64,000 nucleotides of DNA from Kingdonia uniflora (lineage: Eukaryota; Streptophyta; Magnoliopsida; Ranunculales; Circaeasteraceae): assembly GCA_014058105.1 (NCBI GenBank), contig JACGCM010001752.1, forward strand, positions 372,001 through 436,000, given 5' to 3'. Shown piece after piece: positions 30,482 to 41,929 of the stretch; positions within the stretch are counted from its first letter, which is position 1; each line of letters opens with the position of its first letter. A program made the position numbers and the translations under genes. Below the pieces are notes generated by a model. That model was not told where the DNA came from. It saw only the letters and a program-made list of their open reading frames with translations, and ran no database searches.

Positions 30482-31322
30482 TTTTTTTTTCTGATTGGTA
30501 AGCCGTAGATTTATTGCTATATAAGGGGCATAACAAAAGTGGTCTTATCTTCCTTTAGTGCATTATGAAGTCACCAAGGAGGAGAGCCACACCAGATCAT
30601 ATAAAAGTTATCCACCATAGGCCTAGTGGCAATCTCATGAGCAACAAAGTTTGCACTACGCGGTAGATACATAATACAAATATCTACAAAACGACAAAAA
30701 GTAGCCAAACTATCCTGGAGGATTACTTTGGTTGTCGAAAAAACTGTTGTATTTCCATTCCGACAAAAGGAGCTAATAGCCTTTGTATCCATTTCAATAA
30801 CAACCTTCTATGCATCTCTCTACTTGGCCTAGAAAATTCCTCTCAACACTGCTAAGGCCTCGCCTTCTTCAATGGTTGCATATCTGCTGGTAGAACAGCG
30901 GGCTACACCAAAGACATTACGATCATCTCGCAGTACTAACCTAAAACCATGAAAAAGTTTATCTTTACTGAAAGAAGCATCAACGTTAATTTTTTCCCAA
31001 CCAGTGGTCGGGATACTCCAAGGGACCTTAATATTAGACTTCAGTAGACGTCTAACCGGTTCGTTTAAAATAATATGATTTATGACAGTAGAAATGCGTA
31101 AAGGGTCAGGAGATTTTTTTTTAAAAACATTTTCATATCTAGCCTTCCAAATCATCCAGGACGTGGTAAGTGTCCCAAGGGTCCAAAGTTTACGATCAAT
31201 AGGCCAGTCAGGCGATGGTATAATCCACCGAGAGATCCAGTCATTTACAAACAAATGTACAAATTGGAAGAGCAGACCGCCAAACTCCGTTCCAAACCAA
31301 ATAGCCCGTGTGAAGGGGCACT
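30482..31322 (-). mobile_element. LINE (L1-type), 5'-truncated, with RNase H-like domain
   Basis: Open pieces 30829-31254 and 30571-30792 encode the C-terminal RNase H-like domain of plant LINEs: WEKINVDASFSKD, EGEALAVLRGIF, DTKAISSFC, and YLPRSANFVAHEIA. The frame shifts between them near 30810. A poly-T at 30482-30490 is the minus-strand poly(A) tail. Imperfect target duplications CAATTGAAAAGTAGTTTG (30464-30481) and CAATTGAAGAGCAGTTATG (31323-31341) bracket it. It lies in PLAC8 upstream DNA. Confidence 0.88.
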
Positions 31323-31341
31323 CAATTGAAGAGCAGTTATG

Positions 31342-31835
31342 TTGATTAACAATTCATTGTCCCTCTTTTTAATTTATTTCATTTTCTTACATTGTTTGCT
31401 CAATTTCCTGAGACATGAGAGTCAATATAGTATTGTCCTTTTATGGGGTCATGGTCATTCTGACTGTATAAGTTGATGTGCCAGTTCTATGCTTGTGCGG
31501 TTGGGATTGGCATCAGATGAAGAAGAGAGGATTTATGATTTAGAGCAACCCCACCAGTGCTTTAGTTTTTGTGTATCCAACAAAATATCATCTTCACTAA
31601 CAGTTAAGGCACCTAAGCGTACGTATTAGCTAGTTTTTATATCCATGATTGTTGTTTCCTTTGAATTCTTTTCTACTGTTTATCTTGATCTACTATGGAA
31701 AAAGTTATAACATTCCTGGCATGTTTTATGAATTCAAACATTTAACAAAGGCAGCCTCATTGGTTTATTAGATCTCTTCTTTACACACTTCTTTGATATT
31801 TGTGTCTATCGACCAAAATATAACTTTTTAGTTAG
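31342..31835. other. Intergenic sequence, duplicate of 11861-13110 without its insertion
   Basis: GGGGTCATGGTCATTC, CAACAAAATA and GATCTACTATGGAAAAAG segments match the other copy. No gene seen. Confidence 0.55.
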
Positions 31836-32072
31836 GAGTTAGGTCCAGCCCAAGGTAGGAGCCTAACCGGATTGGAATGTCCTATTGGGCTCCTAGCATG
31901 CCCATAGGCCTTTAGGGTTTATGGAGAAAGTTTAAGTAGGATAGGTAACCTATGTTGTAGGGATATCCTTCTTTGTAGTATGTATAGAGAAATAATTTAC
32001 AATCAATAAATATATCATTTTCTATCTCAATTAATTTCTATATAGAACTATGAGCTAGAATATATTATTCCT
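31836..32072 (+). repeat. Probable 5' LTR of the outermost LTR element
   Basis: Begins near GTTAGGAGTTAGGTCC and ends CCTCAAC at about 32072, followed by a damaged tRNA-Met primer site (TACGTAGAGC where TGGTATCAGAGC is expected) and GTGGATCAAGAGAAGAAG. No second copy is in the window, so the call rests on position and on the downstream gag at 34088. Confidence 0.45.
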
Positions 32073-32561
32073 CAACTACGTAGAGCTAGTGGATCAAGAG
32101 AAGAAGAAAAAACTCTCCAAAATCAGCGTTTTCAGGGAATTCTTGCGATTAGGAGAGGTATTATACATATTTTCGAATGTAGATTCAATTTCTCTCTAAT
32201 CAATGATATATGATATCTGAATATGGATTAGAATTATTTTTACCTATTTTTTTGGGATTGAAAATAACAATTTTTGGTATTTTTTACCCTTGATTAAGGG
32301 TTATTTTCAAACAAAATTTGCATTCTCTATGGACATCAAAACGAGGCGAGACTAATTTTTTTGTGTAGCCTATTTTACGAGCTTTCCAACGGTATATGAC
32401 ACGTCTTAGAGAAATATCCCAATTGCTGAGAAAGTGACGTTGAAACTAGATAGTTTCACGACCAAAAACGGCAGTTTTAAGTCATAATGACGTTAACAAA
32501 TAATATATTATTTTTTAATAATATTTTATAATTATCTGATGATAACATCATCATTATCCAT

Positions 32562-32850
32562 TGTGCTGACATTAGAAGTGACACGTGTCGAGGACACGTG
32601 GCATGCTGACATGGCAATGGGGTATACTGTGCTGACATTAGTATTGACACGTGTCAAGGACATATGGCAGTGACACGTGGCTTACTGACAGGGCAGTCAG
32701 CAGACTATCATCAGACCGACCACCAGACGGCTATCAGAGTAACACGTATTGGGCATGTGTGGCAGGCATGTATAGGGCACGTATAACAGACACGTGTGGC
32801 AGATACGTGTTTAGAACGTGTGAGAGGCATGTATAGAACACGTATGGGTA
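32562..32850. repeat. Tandem duplication and dense CACGTG cluster in the element leader
   Basis: A unit of about 66 bases beginning GTGCTGACATTAG is present twice (32562 and 32628). CACGTG hexamers occur at 32582, 32595, 32648, 32674 and 32791, and many single-base variants (ACGTGT, GCACGTAT) continue to 32850. CACGTG is the G-box core bound by plant bZIP and bHLH factors, but here it may simply be a repeat. Confidence 0.75.
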
Positions 32851-34087
32851 CGTGTACAAACTAATTGACCGGGTTAAACCAGTCCAGGCCTTGACCCAGA
32901 CCGAGTCAGACCGGTCCAAGACCAGTTCAGTCACTAAATTAGCTATAAATAGCCCAATTTTTGGTCAAATCGAGTTAATTATTTTAAAAAAAATTCCTAT
33001 TAACTGGACCTACCCCATGAGGGACCCATTTTTAAAAAAAATTATGAAAAATATTTTTTTAATTTTTTTGGGAACGGGTGTCTTGTATAAGAAAACTGAC
33101 TCACTTATATAGGATATAAGTAAATGTATTAATATCTATTTAAGTATCTTACAATAGCTAATAAAATATTAATTGTATGCCCCTAAAATACTAATTATCA
33201 TGATTAGGGGATCAGAGATAATACGAAACCAAGACTAATTTAGAATACGACTAGGAGTCATATCTAAATCATAGTTAATTGTCAAGGACAAATAATTAGA
33301 GCTCAATTGGGAATTGACTTAGTCTTATTTCTAAAACTTGGTGTCTGAAGAACCAATTTTTCGTATCTAGGTGTAATTAGATGTTACATAATAACATTTA
33401 GAGGTATATATGCACTGATAATAACCTATAGTACCCTAGAATGTTAGTTCAAAGACAAACATAATCAACCTATCTTGTAAACCCAACAGACTTTAGGGTG
33501 GAACCACTTGTCAACTAATCATCTAATACCTCTCGTATTCGTAGAAAATAAGGTCATTTAGCTAGAATATATAGACCTTTATTGAACTTGAGGGTTTAGA
33601 ACACCCTAGTTCTCATAATAAGGAATACAACATCTAGTGGTTTGAACTTGAGGGTTTAGATCACCATTTTATAGGGCAAAATTGGGATTTAATACTTAAT
33701 AAGATATGAACAAGGTTTACCTATAAGTAATGATTGGGAATCACTAACCTGAATAGTATAAATTGCCCTTAGTAATGATTGGAAATTATGTACTTAAAAA
33801 TAAATTTTCATAAGGAACGCACATATCTGGTGGTTTTGAATATCAATCTTGGCTAAGATTTTATTAAAACGCACATCTAACATTAAGATCATTATTTTAC
33901 AGGGTAAAATTGAGATTTAATTATTATAAAAGAATTTCATGAGTTTTAGAATATGAACATGGTTCAACTATAATATGATTAGGAGTCATTTATTTTTTGT
34001 TATTTTAAGTACTATGATCTATCTTTAATGCATTTGAAATGTTTATCAAGAATTATCATTAATTACGATCTCTATTTTGCATAACAG
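32851..34087 (+). other. Leader of the outermost LTR element, no gene seen
   Basis: AT-rich, without long frames of interest. A segment TTGAACTTGAGGGTTTAGA occurs twice (about 33582 and 33642). A TATATAGGATATAAG site lies near 33105. The next recognisable coding is gag from 34088. Confidence 0.5.
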
Positions 34088-35720
34088 ATGTCTGCCAACC
34101 CATGTTATGATTATAAACCATTGCAACTTGATGGTTTTAACTACCTTTCTTAGTGTATGGACATTGTAGGGGCCTAACTTTGCGAGAGGGGAAATTGACT
34201 CGTACATTATAAATTATATCTTCAACCAGGGGATTCAAGAATACAATCAATAATAATATAACTAATCTACTGACAATATACTTGTGTGGAGGCCTAGAAT
34301 GGGTCACTCCATGACCTCTGGTAAGGATTTTTAAGAGTATTATTATAAATATCGAGTCTGCCGGAAGAGATTTTCTAACCCCTTCATAGTTCCTCCTCCC
34401 TCCTATTTATGGAACATAGGAAGGTCTGAGTCACCATGGGAGGTTAAGTTATATGTGTATCCTCCGGGGACAAATGACTTGTACCCAGAGTCGGTTCTGA
34501 CGCTGTAATTGTCAAGTTTGGCACTGTAGCTGTTGTTCCTGACATTGCAGTTGTTGGTTCTGAAACTATAGTTGTTAGATCTGGCATCGCAGTTGTCGAG
34601 CAGCATGCTCCACTGTTCGGTTTGGTGAGCTGGCCACCTGGCATGTTTCCCTTCGACCATGTACACCCATGGTCGAAGTATTTTTGGTTTGACGGTTCCT
34701 TCGAGTGTTCAAATAGTCTCAGAAGGTTTTGTGGGCTTGATTATTGACTTACTAGGCTTCAAGTCATCAAGTAGGCTTCAATGTAGCCTTCGAGTGATCG
34801 ACAAGTGTTAGAAGGCTGCGAGTAGGCTACTACAGACATAAAACTCTATCTACAAACAATAAACATCTCAAAGTTGATTATTATAGATAACACCATCTCT
34901 GAACCACTCAGGGCAAATGCCATGTTGGCTATGCACACCCACCTTCAGCTAGAGCTGAGGTTTAAACATACATGTTACGGAGATCCATATGAGTTATGGA
35001 CAAGCTTAGAGAAACGCTTTGGTCTACAATAGGCCCCAATGAACTATAAAAACCGTAACCGCTAGAACAACTTGAGGTTATGTGACTTCAAGACTGCAAC
35101 TAACTACAAATCAGCACTATAGAAGATTATTTCAGCAAGGAGGCTTAATAAATATTATGTCTTCGCGGAAGAGGTTTTGCAAAAGACTTTTTCAACATTT
35201 CTGCATTCACAGGCTGCTCTCAGGGACCAACATGCGAAAATATAATTTAGTAGTCCTGGAGATCTGATCCAACTCTTACTCACTGTGGAACAAGAAGGCA
35301 AATTTATTTTAAAGAAAAACAAGAGATTTCCCCCCAAAGAGGAAGAAACCAGATGTACGGAAGATCTTATCTCATGACAAAGATAACCACGAACAGGGTT
35401 CTGGAAGTGGGAATATAGATGAAGACGGGAATCGGAAATTCCTAAGCCCTCAGATGCACAGTAGGTTTAAAATGGTTGGTAAACCACAGACACCAAAGAA
35501 GATCAAGAAGCCAAATTCAGAATCTCCTTGCTTGAGATGTGGGGGTACATGACTGTAAGATATCGGGGGTGCCTCGAGTTAAAGTCCATACTAACCACAT
35601 CACCACTGATATAACTTCTATCACTAAGAAGTTAACAATGTCATACTTCTTCGCTAACACTGATGCCAGCATGGATTAACATACAGAGTAATCTATAACG
35701 ATTTCTCAATGGACATGTGA
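34088..35720 (+). pseudogene. gag of the outermost LTR element, interrupted by a solo LTR
   Basis: ATG at 34088 starts MSANPCYDYKPLQLDGFNYLS then CMDI. After the solo LTR (34165-34834) the frame resumes DIKLYLQTINISK, YGDPYELWTSLEKRFGLQ, LNKYYVFAEEVLQKTFSTF, LIQLLLTVEQEGKF. It reaches a knuckle start CLRCGGT near 35535. This is a copia-type (UBN2-like) Gag with several stops. Gypsy-1 cuts the element at 35730, and 61890 onward continues it. I see no protease or polymerase in the 2.1 kb that remain in the window, so it may be a gag-only (TR-GAG) element. Confidence 0.75.
34165..34834 (-). mobile_element. Solo LTR of the Gypsy-2 family (670 bp)
   Basis: Minus strand runs TGTAGTAGCCTACTCGCAG to TTAGGCCCCTACA. 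It is flanked on both sides by the exact 5-bp duplication GACAT (34160-34164 and 34835-34839). It resembles the 5' LTR of Gypsy-2 (47744-48501) over its length, including the short repeats in U3. Removing it with one GACAT restores a gag codon series (C-M-D-I-K-L-Y-L). Confidence 0.93.
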
Positions 35721-35729
35721 TGTCGTAGT

Positions 35730-36473
35730 TGTAGTAGCTTATTCTACATCTCGAACTCATGCATCATCTTCGACCAATATACAAACTTTTGACCTCATCA
35801 ATAAAGCATGTGACACAATTAGAATCAAGACAACAATATCAGGAAACAGTTACAGCATGAGTTTCTCGACCAACACCACTCCCTCATGATGTTCCTCGTA
35901 CTCTTGGTTGAGAGCCGCCTTGTAAAAGCTTATTTTGCATCTCGAACTCATGCTTCATCCTCGACCTCATCAACATACATGAAGCACTACTAAAGACATA
36001 TTTGTTATCCCTAAGTTCAAGTCATCACTTCCGACTTCTACATCAACAGGTCGAGTTAAACAAATGTACAGTCATCCATAAAGCTGTTATGCAGCAACAA
36101 ACATCAGAACGTTACACAATCTGGTCAAAGAATAATCAAGCATATATTTTGTAACGTCCATCATTAAGAATCTTAATGGTCATCAAACGGTCATATTATA
36201 AGGCCTATAAATATGACCATAGAATTCGAGATGAGGGACAGAGGGATCCTCACTCTAACATTCCACATACTCAGAACGGTCATTGTAATAAGCTAGCAAT
36301 CTCAATAATATCATCTTCTCTTTCACAAAATTCTCAAGAGAGGTCATGGTTTTTAACCTATTTAAGTATTTTCTACGCTAAATTATCTTGTTAGCTATTA
36401 TTCAATATTCTTGAACGTTCTAAACACATCTGGTGTAAAGGTTAAGTCTGAGTCCCAGAAGTAAGCTATTACA
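35730..36473 (+). repeat. Gypsy-1 5' LTR (744 bp)
   Basis: TG at 35730, CA at 36472-36473. TATAAATA at 36206-36213, conserved in the 3' LTR at 61622-61629. The sequence after it, GAGGGACAGAGGGATCCTCACTC, is also conserved and probably includes the transcript start. Confidence 0.93.
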
Positions 36474-36495
36474 TTTAGCGCCGTCTGTAGGAACC
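36474..36495 (+). other. Gypsy-1 primer region
   Basis: TTTAGCGCCGTCTGTAGG follows the LTR directly. Gypsy-2 has TTTGGCACCGTATGTGC at the same position (48502), so both descend from a TTTGGCGCCGTCTGTGG-like site. Confidence 0.65.
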
Positions 36496-36566
36496 AAAGT
36501 TTTCAAACTCATTATCTCATAAACCACTGATTATCATTTCTTAGGATAGCACTTCTAGATCAGATC

Positions 36567-37940
36567 ATGCCGGTTATTCTAGCAGAAGAAAATGCCACCC
36601 TATCAGAGCTGAGGGCTAATTTGAACTCTAAAACAGAAAGATGTACCTCTCTTGAGCAACAGCTATTGAATGTACAAGATGTGTTTAAGGTTCTGCAGGG
36701 TCAGCAGATTGCCACTCAAAAGAACAAAGGCATAAAACCAGAAGGCTCACGAATTTCCGTTCATGACAGAATTAGACTTCCACCAAAAAGTAATAACTTA
36801 GGAGGTGCACTTCAATCCAGCCATCATCAGCGAAAAATGGAGCCAATCCCGATCTAGGAAGTCCACCAAGAAGTAGATGGCAGCCTTGTAGGAGTCACAC
36901 AAACTGAGAATCTACCTCGAAGAGTTTAAGTTTCAGTAAAAAATTGTTTAAGTGAGGGGAGTGGCAACCACAATCCTAGAGAAGGATGCGTTACACGCCC
37001 AGCCACTACAGCTCGACAATATGTGACTCCAGAACATGTTGACAAGCAAATTAAAGAACTGCTTGAAGCCTAGACTCATACCACCAAAGAAATCCACAAC
37101 ATATTACAGAAGAGCCCGATCGCACATGAGCTATTAGATGGCGAGGTCCTCACCAGGTTCCATACTCTAAAGATTCAAAAATACAAAGGGACTAATACAG
37201 TGGAGCACATCCAAGAGTTTTAGGACTCTTTAGGCTTATATTCAACATCTAACCATATTCTATGGCGGCTCTTTCCTACCAGTTTATCATGCGAACCCCT
37301 GGGATGGTTCCACACGCTACCGGAAGGGTCCATTACACCTTTCGAGCAATTGCGAGAACTCTTCATCAAGAAGTACTCGTACAGCAGAAACAAAGAAAAG
37401 AATCTATATTCTCTTTTTAGCCTAAAGCAAATGTCATGGGAGAAGCTTCAGACATTCACTAAGAAGTTTCTAGAGTTAGCTCGAAAAATAGATCGGCTCG
37501 ATCAGAAGATTACTATTTTGGCTTTCACCAATACTTTACTCGTCAATGGAAGGGCGAAGGAGTACCTCGTCCTAAACAAACTTATAACTTTAGTGGACAT
37601 GATTGAAAAAGTTAATGGATATATCGATCTCAAAAGAATGGTGTTCGACAGACAAAAAATGCATAAGTCAACATTGACAACTAGATATCAATCTACATGC
37701 CAATATTTCAACCGTGCTGCTGAGCAGTAAGGAGACAAGAAGCAAACCGAAACCTAATAATAAACGACCTCGGAAGGGTAGTAACTTGCAAAAACCCTAT
37801 CTTCCCAAGATGAATGCAGCCATAGCTAGCATTTATCCTATACTTCAAAAGGATATGCTTTTTTGCAATACACAGTATCTCTAGCCCATTTAGAACAAAC
37901 CCTATTGCATTTAGCACAAAGTTTGACATCATGAGACGGA
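36567..37940 (+). pseudogene. Gypsy-1 gag, broken
   Basis: N-terminal piece 36567-36857 starts MPVILAEENATLSEL and is likely coiled coil. The core is at about 37190-37730 with the retrotransposon Gag pattern: HIQEF, SNHILWRLFPTSLS, WFHTLPEGSITPFEQL, LKQMSWEKLQTFTKKFLE. Stops at about 36930, 37070 and 37220. No clear zinc knuckle seen after 37730. Confidence 0.82.
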
Positions 37941-38219
37941 ATACATCTTTACTTTACAATATCTGTTAGAGTATAATTTTGCAGATGGACGAATGCATTA
38001 ATACATCGTGGATGTTAAGAGTTACAAGAATGAGAGCTACAAACTTCCTACAGAAGTCGTGCAGATCAAAGAACCGGCATAGGAAAAACATTTATAACAT
38101 ATATCCCTCAGCCACTTCATTGAGACTCAGACTATCAACCAATCGAATAGAAGCAAAAGACGATGGGTTGGCCAATGTCATGACTTTTCCATAAAAGATA
38201 AAGAAGCTCGTTCACTTCC

Positions 38220-38580
38220 AGTATCCAGCTCCCAACGTATTGGAATTTCTTTCGATGACTGTGATGTTCGTCATGTCAACTTCCCTCACCATGATGCTTT
38301 GGTAATCATGTTAAAAATAAGAAACGTTATACTTTACATAATGATGATAGATACTGGTAGTACTATTAAGCTACTTTTTTAAAGAATAATTAATCATATG
38401 GGACTGGCTGACAAGGTGCAGCCTAGTGACATTGATATCTAGGGATTCAACGGCTCTCGAGAAGAACGTGTAGGAAAGATTATACTTCTTATTATGGCAA
38501 GACCAATAATAATTGACGTTGTATTTTATGTTATTATTGCAAAATCCCATTATTTGGGGATAATGGGACGCTGCTAGTTA
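38220..38580 (+). pseudogene. Gypsy-1 aspartic protease, broken
   Basis: MMIDTGSTIKLLF at 38341-38379 is the retropepsin active site, preceded by DALVIMLKI. It is followed by the GFNGSREE flap-like segment and a LGIMGRC sequence where the family has I-L-G-R-D-W. Two stops. Confidence 0.82.
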
Positions 38581-38799
38581 TATAATATATGAGCCTTTCC
38601 ATCCAACTATCATTTGACACTCCGATTTGAATAGAATGGCGGCATTTACGAAATCAAAGGAAGTCAAAAGTTAGCACAAGCATGTAAATTTTTTGTTGCC
38701 ATCGTATTAAAACCATCAAAGCCATAACTCACATAGAAATTATAGAAAACAACAGGGAACATTATATAAAACTTTACAGTAAGCTCTACAAAACACTAG

Positions 38800-39780
38800 T
38801 TGCCAAGTACAAAACTTATAGAGTACGTTGAAATCAGTGGGGACAAGCGAGGAACATACATTGGCACTCTTCTGCCCACAGCAGAACGAGATGCTCTTAT
38901 CCAGATTCATAAAAACAACAATGATGTTTTTGCTTGGACGTTTCATGAAATGCCGGTCATTGATCCAAATCTGGCATGCCATAGGCTTAATTTGAAAGAT
39001 AAAGCTGAAGTCGTTAAATAAAAACATAGGACTTTAGCACCAAGACTCCAAGAAGAGGTCAGCAAAGAGATCGACAAACTAATTGAAGTTGGTTTTATCC
39101 AAAAAGACAATTATCCAGAATGGATCTAAAACATTGTAGCTATACCAAAGAAAAATGACAAGATTAGAGTGTGCGTGGATTTCACAGACCTCAACAAACA
39201 TACTCCAAAGGATAGTTTTCCACTTCCTATCTTAAAACATATGCTCGATTCTACTACGGGACACGAACTATTATCCATGATGGATACCGTATCAGGGTAC
39301 AATCAAATACCTCAACTACCCGACGATCAAGAAAAAATTGCTTTTATTATAGAGCATGGCTTGCAATCCTATAAGGTTATGCCTTTCGGTCTCAAGAATG
39401 CTAGAGCTACTTATCAGAGATTGATGACACAGATGTTCAAAGATCACCTCGAGAAAACGATAGAAGTCTACATTGATGATATGTTGTGTAAAAGTCATAA
39501 AAAAGATAACTATATCACAGATTTTCACACAACTTTCAAAATTCTTTATTTCTACAAGATGAGACTCAATCCAGATAAGTACCAGTTCGGGGTTCTGTCA
39601 GGCAAATTCTTGGGATATTTGATCAGTAAGCGAGGCATAGAAGCTGATCCAGATCGTATTCACGCATTGTTGTCTATGCCATCTCCAAAAACAAAGAAAG
39701 ACATACAGAAGTTAGCAGGCAAGATTACTGCAATAAATCATTTTGTCTCAAAGTCTTCAGATTGATGTCGATGGTTATTC
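38800..39780 (+). pseudogene. Gypsy-1 reverse transcriptase, broken by two stops
   Basis: Reads LNLKDKAEVVK, stop (39019), RTLAPRLQEEVSKEI, a stop at 39127, then a 198-codon open piece (39169-39765). That piece has CVDFTDLNKHTPKDSFPLP, SGYNQIP, MPFGLKNARATYQ and the catalytic YIDDM box at about 39472. Connection and thumb follow to KITAINHF. Active-site residues are kept, but translation cannot pass the stops. Confidence 0.92.
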
Positions 39781-39786
39781 GACCTA

Positions 39787-40640
39787 TTGCATGAAGGACC
39801 AACGAAAAAAAAATCTAAGAAGGATCCAGAGATCGAGTGGACAATAGAATGTGAAGCAGCATTTCAAGAACTCAAACGTTATTTGGGTAAACCACCAGTT
39901 ATGTGTACACCTATAGAAGGAGAAGAACTCATCATCTATCTGTCAGTTACCGACAAATCAATAAGTTTTATTTTAATTCGACTTGATGAAAAGATGGAGA
40001 AACCTGTCTACTTCATCAGGAAAACTCTCACTTCAGCAGAATCCCAGTATACCAAGATCGAGAAACTGATCTTAGTTCTCGGGTACACGTCGCAGAAGTT
40101 GAAACAATATTTTCAAGTCCACTCAGTTCGAGTAATGACAAATTATCCTTCGCGAGAAATCTTATCCAAGTGAGAGAAATCCAGAAGAGTACAACAATGG
40201 TCGGTAATTCTTAGCGAACATGACATCGGTTTTGAACCACAACATTTTGAAAAAGGTCAAGCAGTAGCATATTATCTCGCAGACTTCCCAGTAGAAGATC
40301 CTGAATGGGAAGAAGACAGTACGGATACTAATGAAGAATAGTTTGAAGAAAAGTCAGACTGGATAACTCAAAAGGGATGGCATCATTTAACTGATGGGTC
40401 TGTTGGACCTGTGGGATCAGGCATCGGAAATTTACTTATCACACCATCCAATGACGGGATCGAGAAAGCAATTAGACTTAGTTTTGAAGCTACCAACAAT
40501 GAGGCTGAATAAGAGGCAGTAATTTACGGTCTAGATATGGCTCTCGAGATTGGAGTTTTCGAGTTATCTGTGTATACCAACTCTTTACTCATTGTGAACC
40601 ATTATATAAAGAAGTTTTAGAAGAACAGAAAAATGATTGG
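39787..40640 (+). pseudogene. Gypsy-1 RNase H plus second (archaeal-type) RNase H
   Basis: The first domain (39787-40173) has WTIECEAAFQELK, the IIYLSVTD segment and KPVYFIRKTLTSAE. A stop at 40171. The second domain (about 40380-40615) has LTDGSVGPVGSGIG, NNEAE(stop)EAVIYGLDMALEIG, and a VYTNSLLIVNH site where the family has D-S. Two RNase H domains in a row are known from the Tat lineage of plant Ty3/gypsy elements. Confidence 0.82.
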
Positions 40641-40689
40641 TACCTAGGCACAGAGGCCCGATATCTCAAGATCTAAGTGAAATCCACCC

Positions 40690-41910
40690 CCAGCATTAAC
40701 ATCATAAGATCAAATTCTATTAATATTGGGGGTGTTGAAGAGGACAAAGACGATTGGAGACATCCTTTCATTATATATATTGGACCTCAAAACAAATTTG
40801 ACGGCGAACTCCCTGAAGATCCAACTGAAGGAAGACGCATGCTTGATAATGTTAAGCGTTACGTCGTAGAAAATAACCTCCTTTACAAAGTTTTGGTCAC
40901 AGGACCATACCTCTAATATTTATCAAACAAAGAGGCTCACAAATTCCTGTATGAACTTCATGAAGGCACTTGCAGTTCCCATGCAACAGGACAATCTCTA
41001 GCCAATCGAGCTCTTACTCAAGGCGTCTTTTACCCTAAAATAAAAGCTCAAGCCATTGAACTTACAAGCAAATGTGATGCCTGCCAACGACATTGACCCC
41101 AAATTCGAACTCCAGCCTTGGAACTCAATTCCAATAACGTTGTTTGGCCATTCAAAAGATGGTCCCTCGACCTCGTAGGAGAATTCCCCGCTGTACCAGC
41201 CAAAAGGAAGCACCTCCTAGTAGTAATGAATTACTTCACTAAATGGGCAGAAGCAGTCCCTCTATGTCACACATGAGAAGACGAAGTCATCAAGTTTATA
41301 TGGGAAACCATCATTATTCGGTTTGGCTACCCCCATCTCATTAAAATCGACAATGGACCTCAATTCCTTGGCTCCAGAGTCGTTGAGGTCCTTAATCAGC
41401 ACAACATCATCCACTCTCCTTCCAATCCATATTACCCACAAAGAAATTGTCAAGCCAAAATTACTAATCACACTATCGTGGATGGAATCAAAAGGAGCTT
41501 GACAGAGAAGAAGGGTAATTGGATCCAAGAATTATCACATGTATTATGGGCATATCGCACAACACCTCGAGTATCGATTGGATGTACGTCGTTCCTATTA
41601 CATATGACAGATGAAGAAAATGAATTCCAGTTGGCATGTAACATGAATTGGATCGAGGAAACTAGAGATAGAGCAATCATAAACTTGGGAAGATACTATA
41701 AGGCCCTATCCCTATCTTATAACAAATGAGTTCGTCATAGAGAGTTTGAAATAGAAGATCTTGTCCTCCAAGAAATCCTTAAACACAGAAAAGAAATCAA
41801 TGTTGGGAAATTGGCCAAAAATTGAGAAGGTCTTTTCGCCATTGTTGGAAAAAATGGCCTTGATTCTTACGATCTCGCTACTGAAACGAGCGCTTAATCC
41901 TTGGAACACA
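40690..41910 (+). pseudogene. Gypsy-1 integrase, catalytic glutamate lost
   Basis: Zinc region HEGTCSSHATG with CDACQRH (40955-41096). Core: RWSLDLVGEFP (first D, about 41170), KIDNGPQF (second D, about 41350), then NCQAKITNHTI, where the expected G-Q-A-E glutamate is lysine. Stops at 40917, 41094, 41274 and later. The C-terminal part ends about 41900. Confidence 0.85.
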
Positions 41911-41929
41911 AGAAGATTGAAGCTATATC

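Noticed and set aside
32651..32934. Arginine-, threonine-rich frames in the CACGTG region as proteins
   Set aside because: Both strands are open only because the repeat lacks stops; no domain and no conservation to test.
34403..34666. Asparagine/serine-rich repeat protein (87 codons) on the minus strand
   Set aside because: It is the U3 short repeat of the solo LTR read as protein; the same frame appears in the Gypsy-2 5' LTR at 47926-48234.
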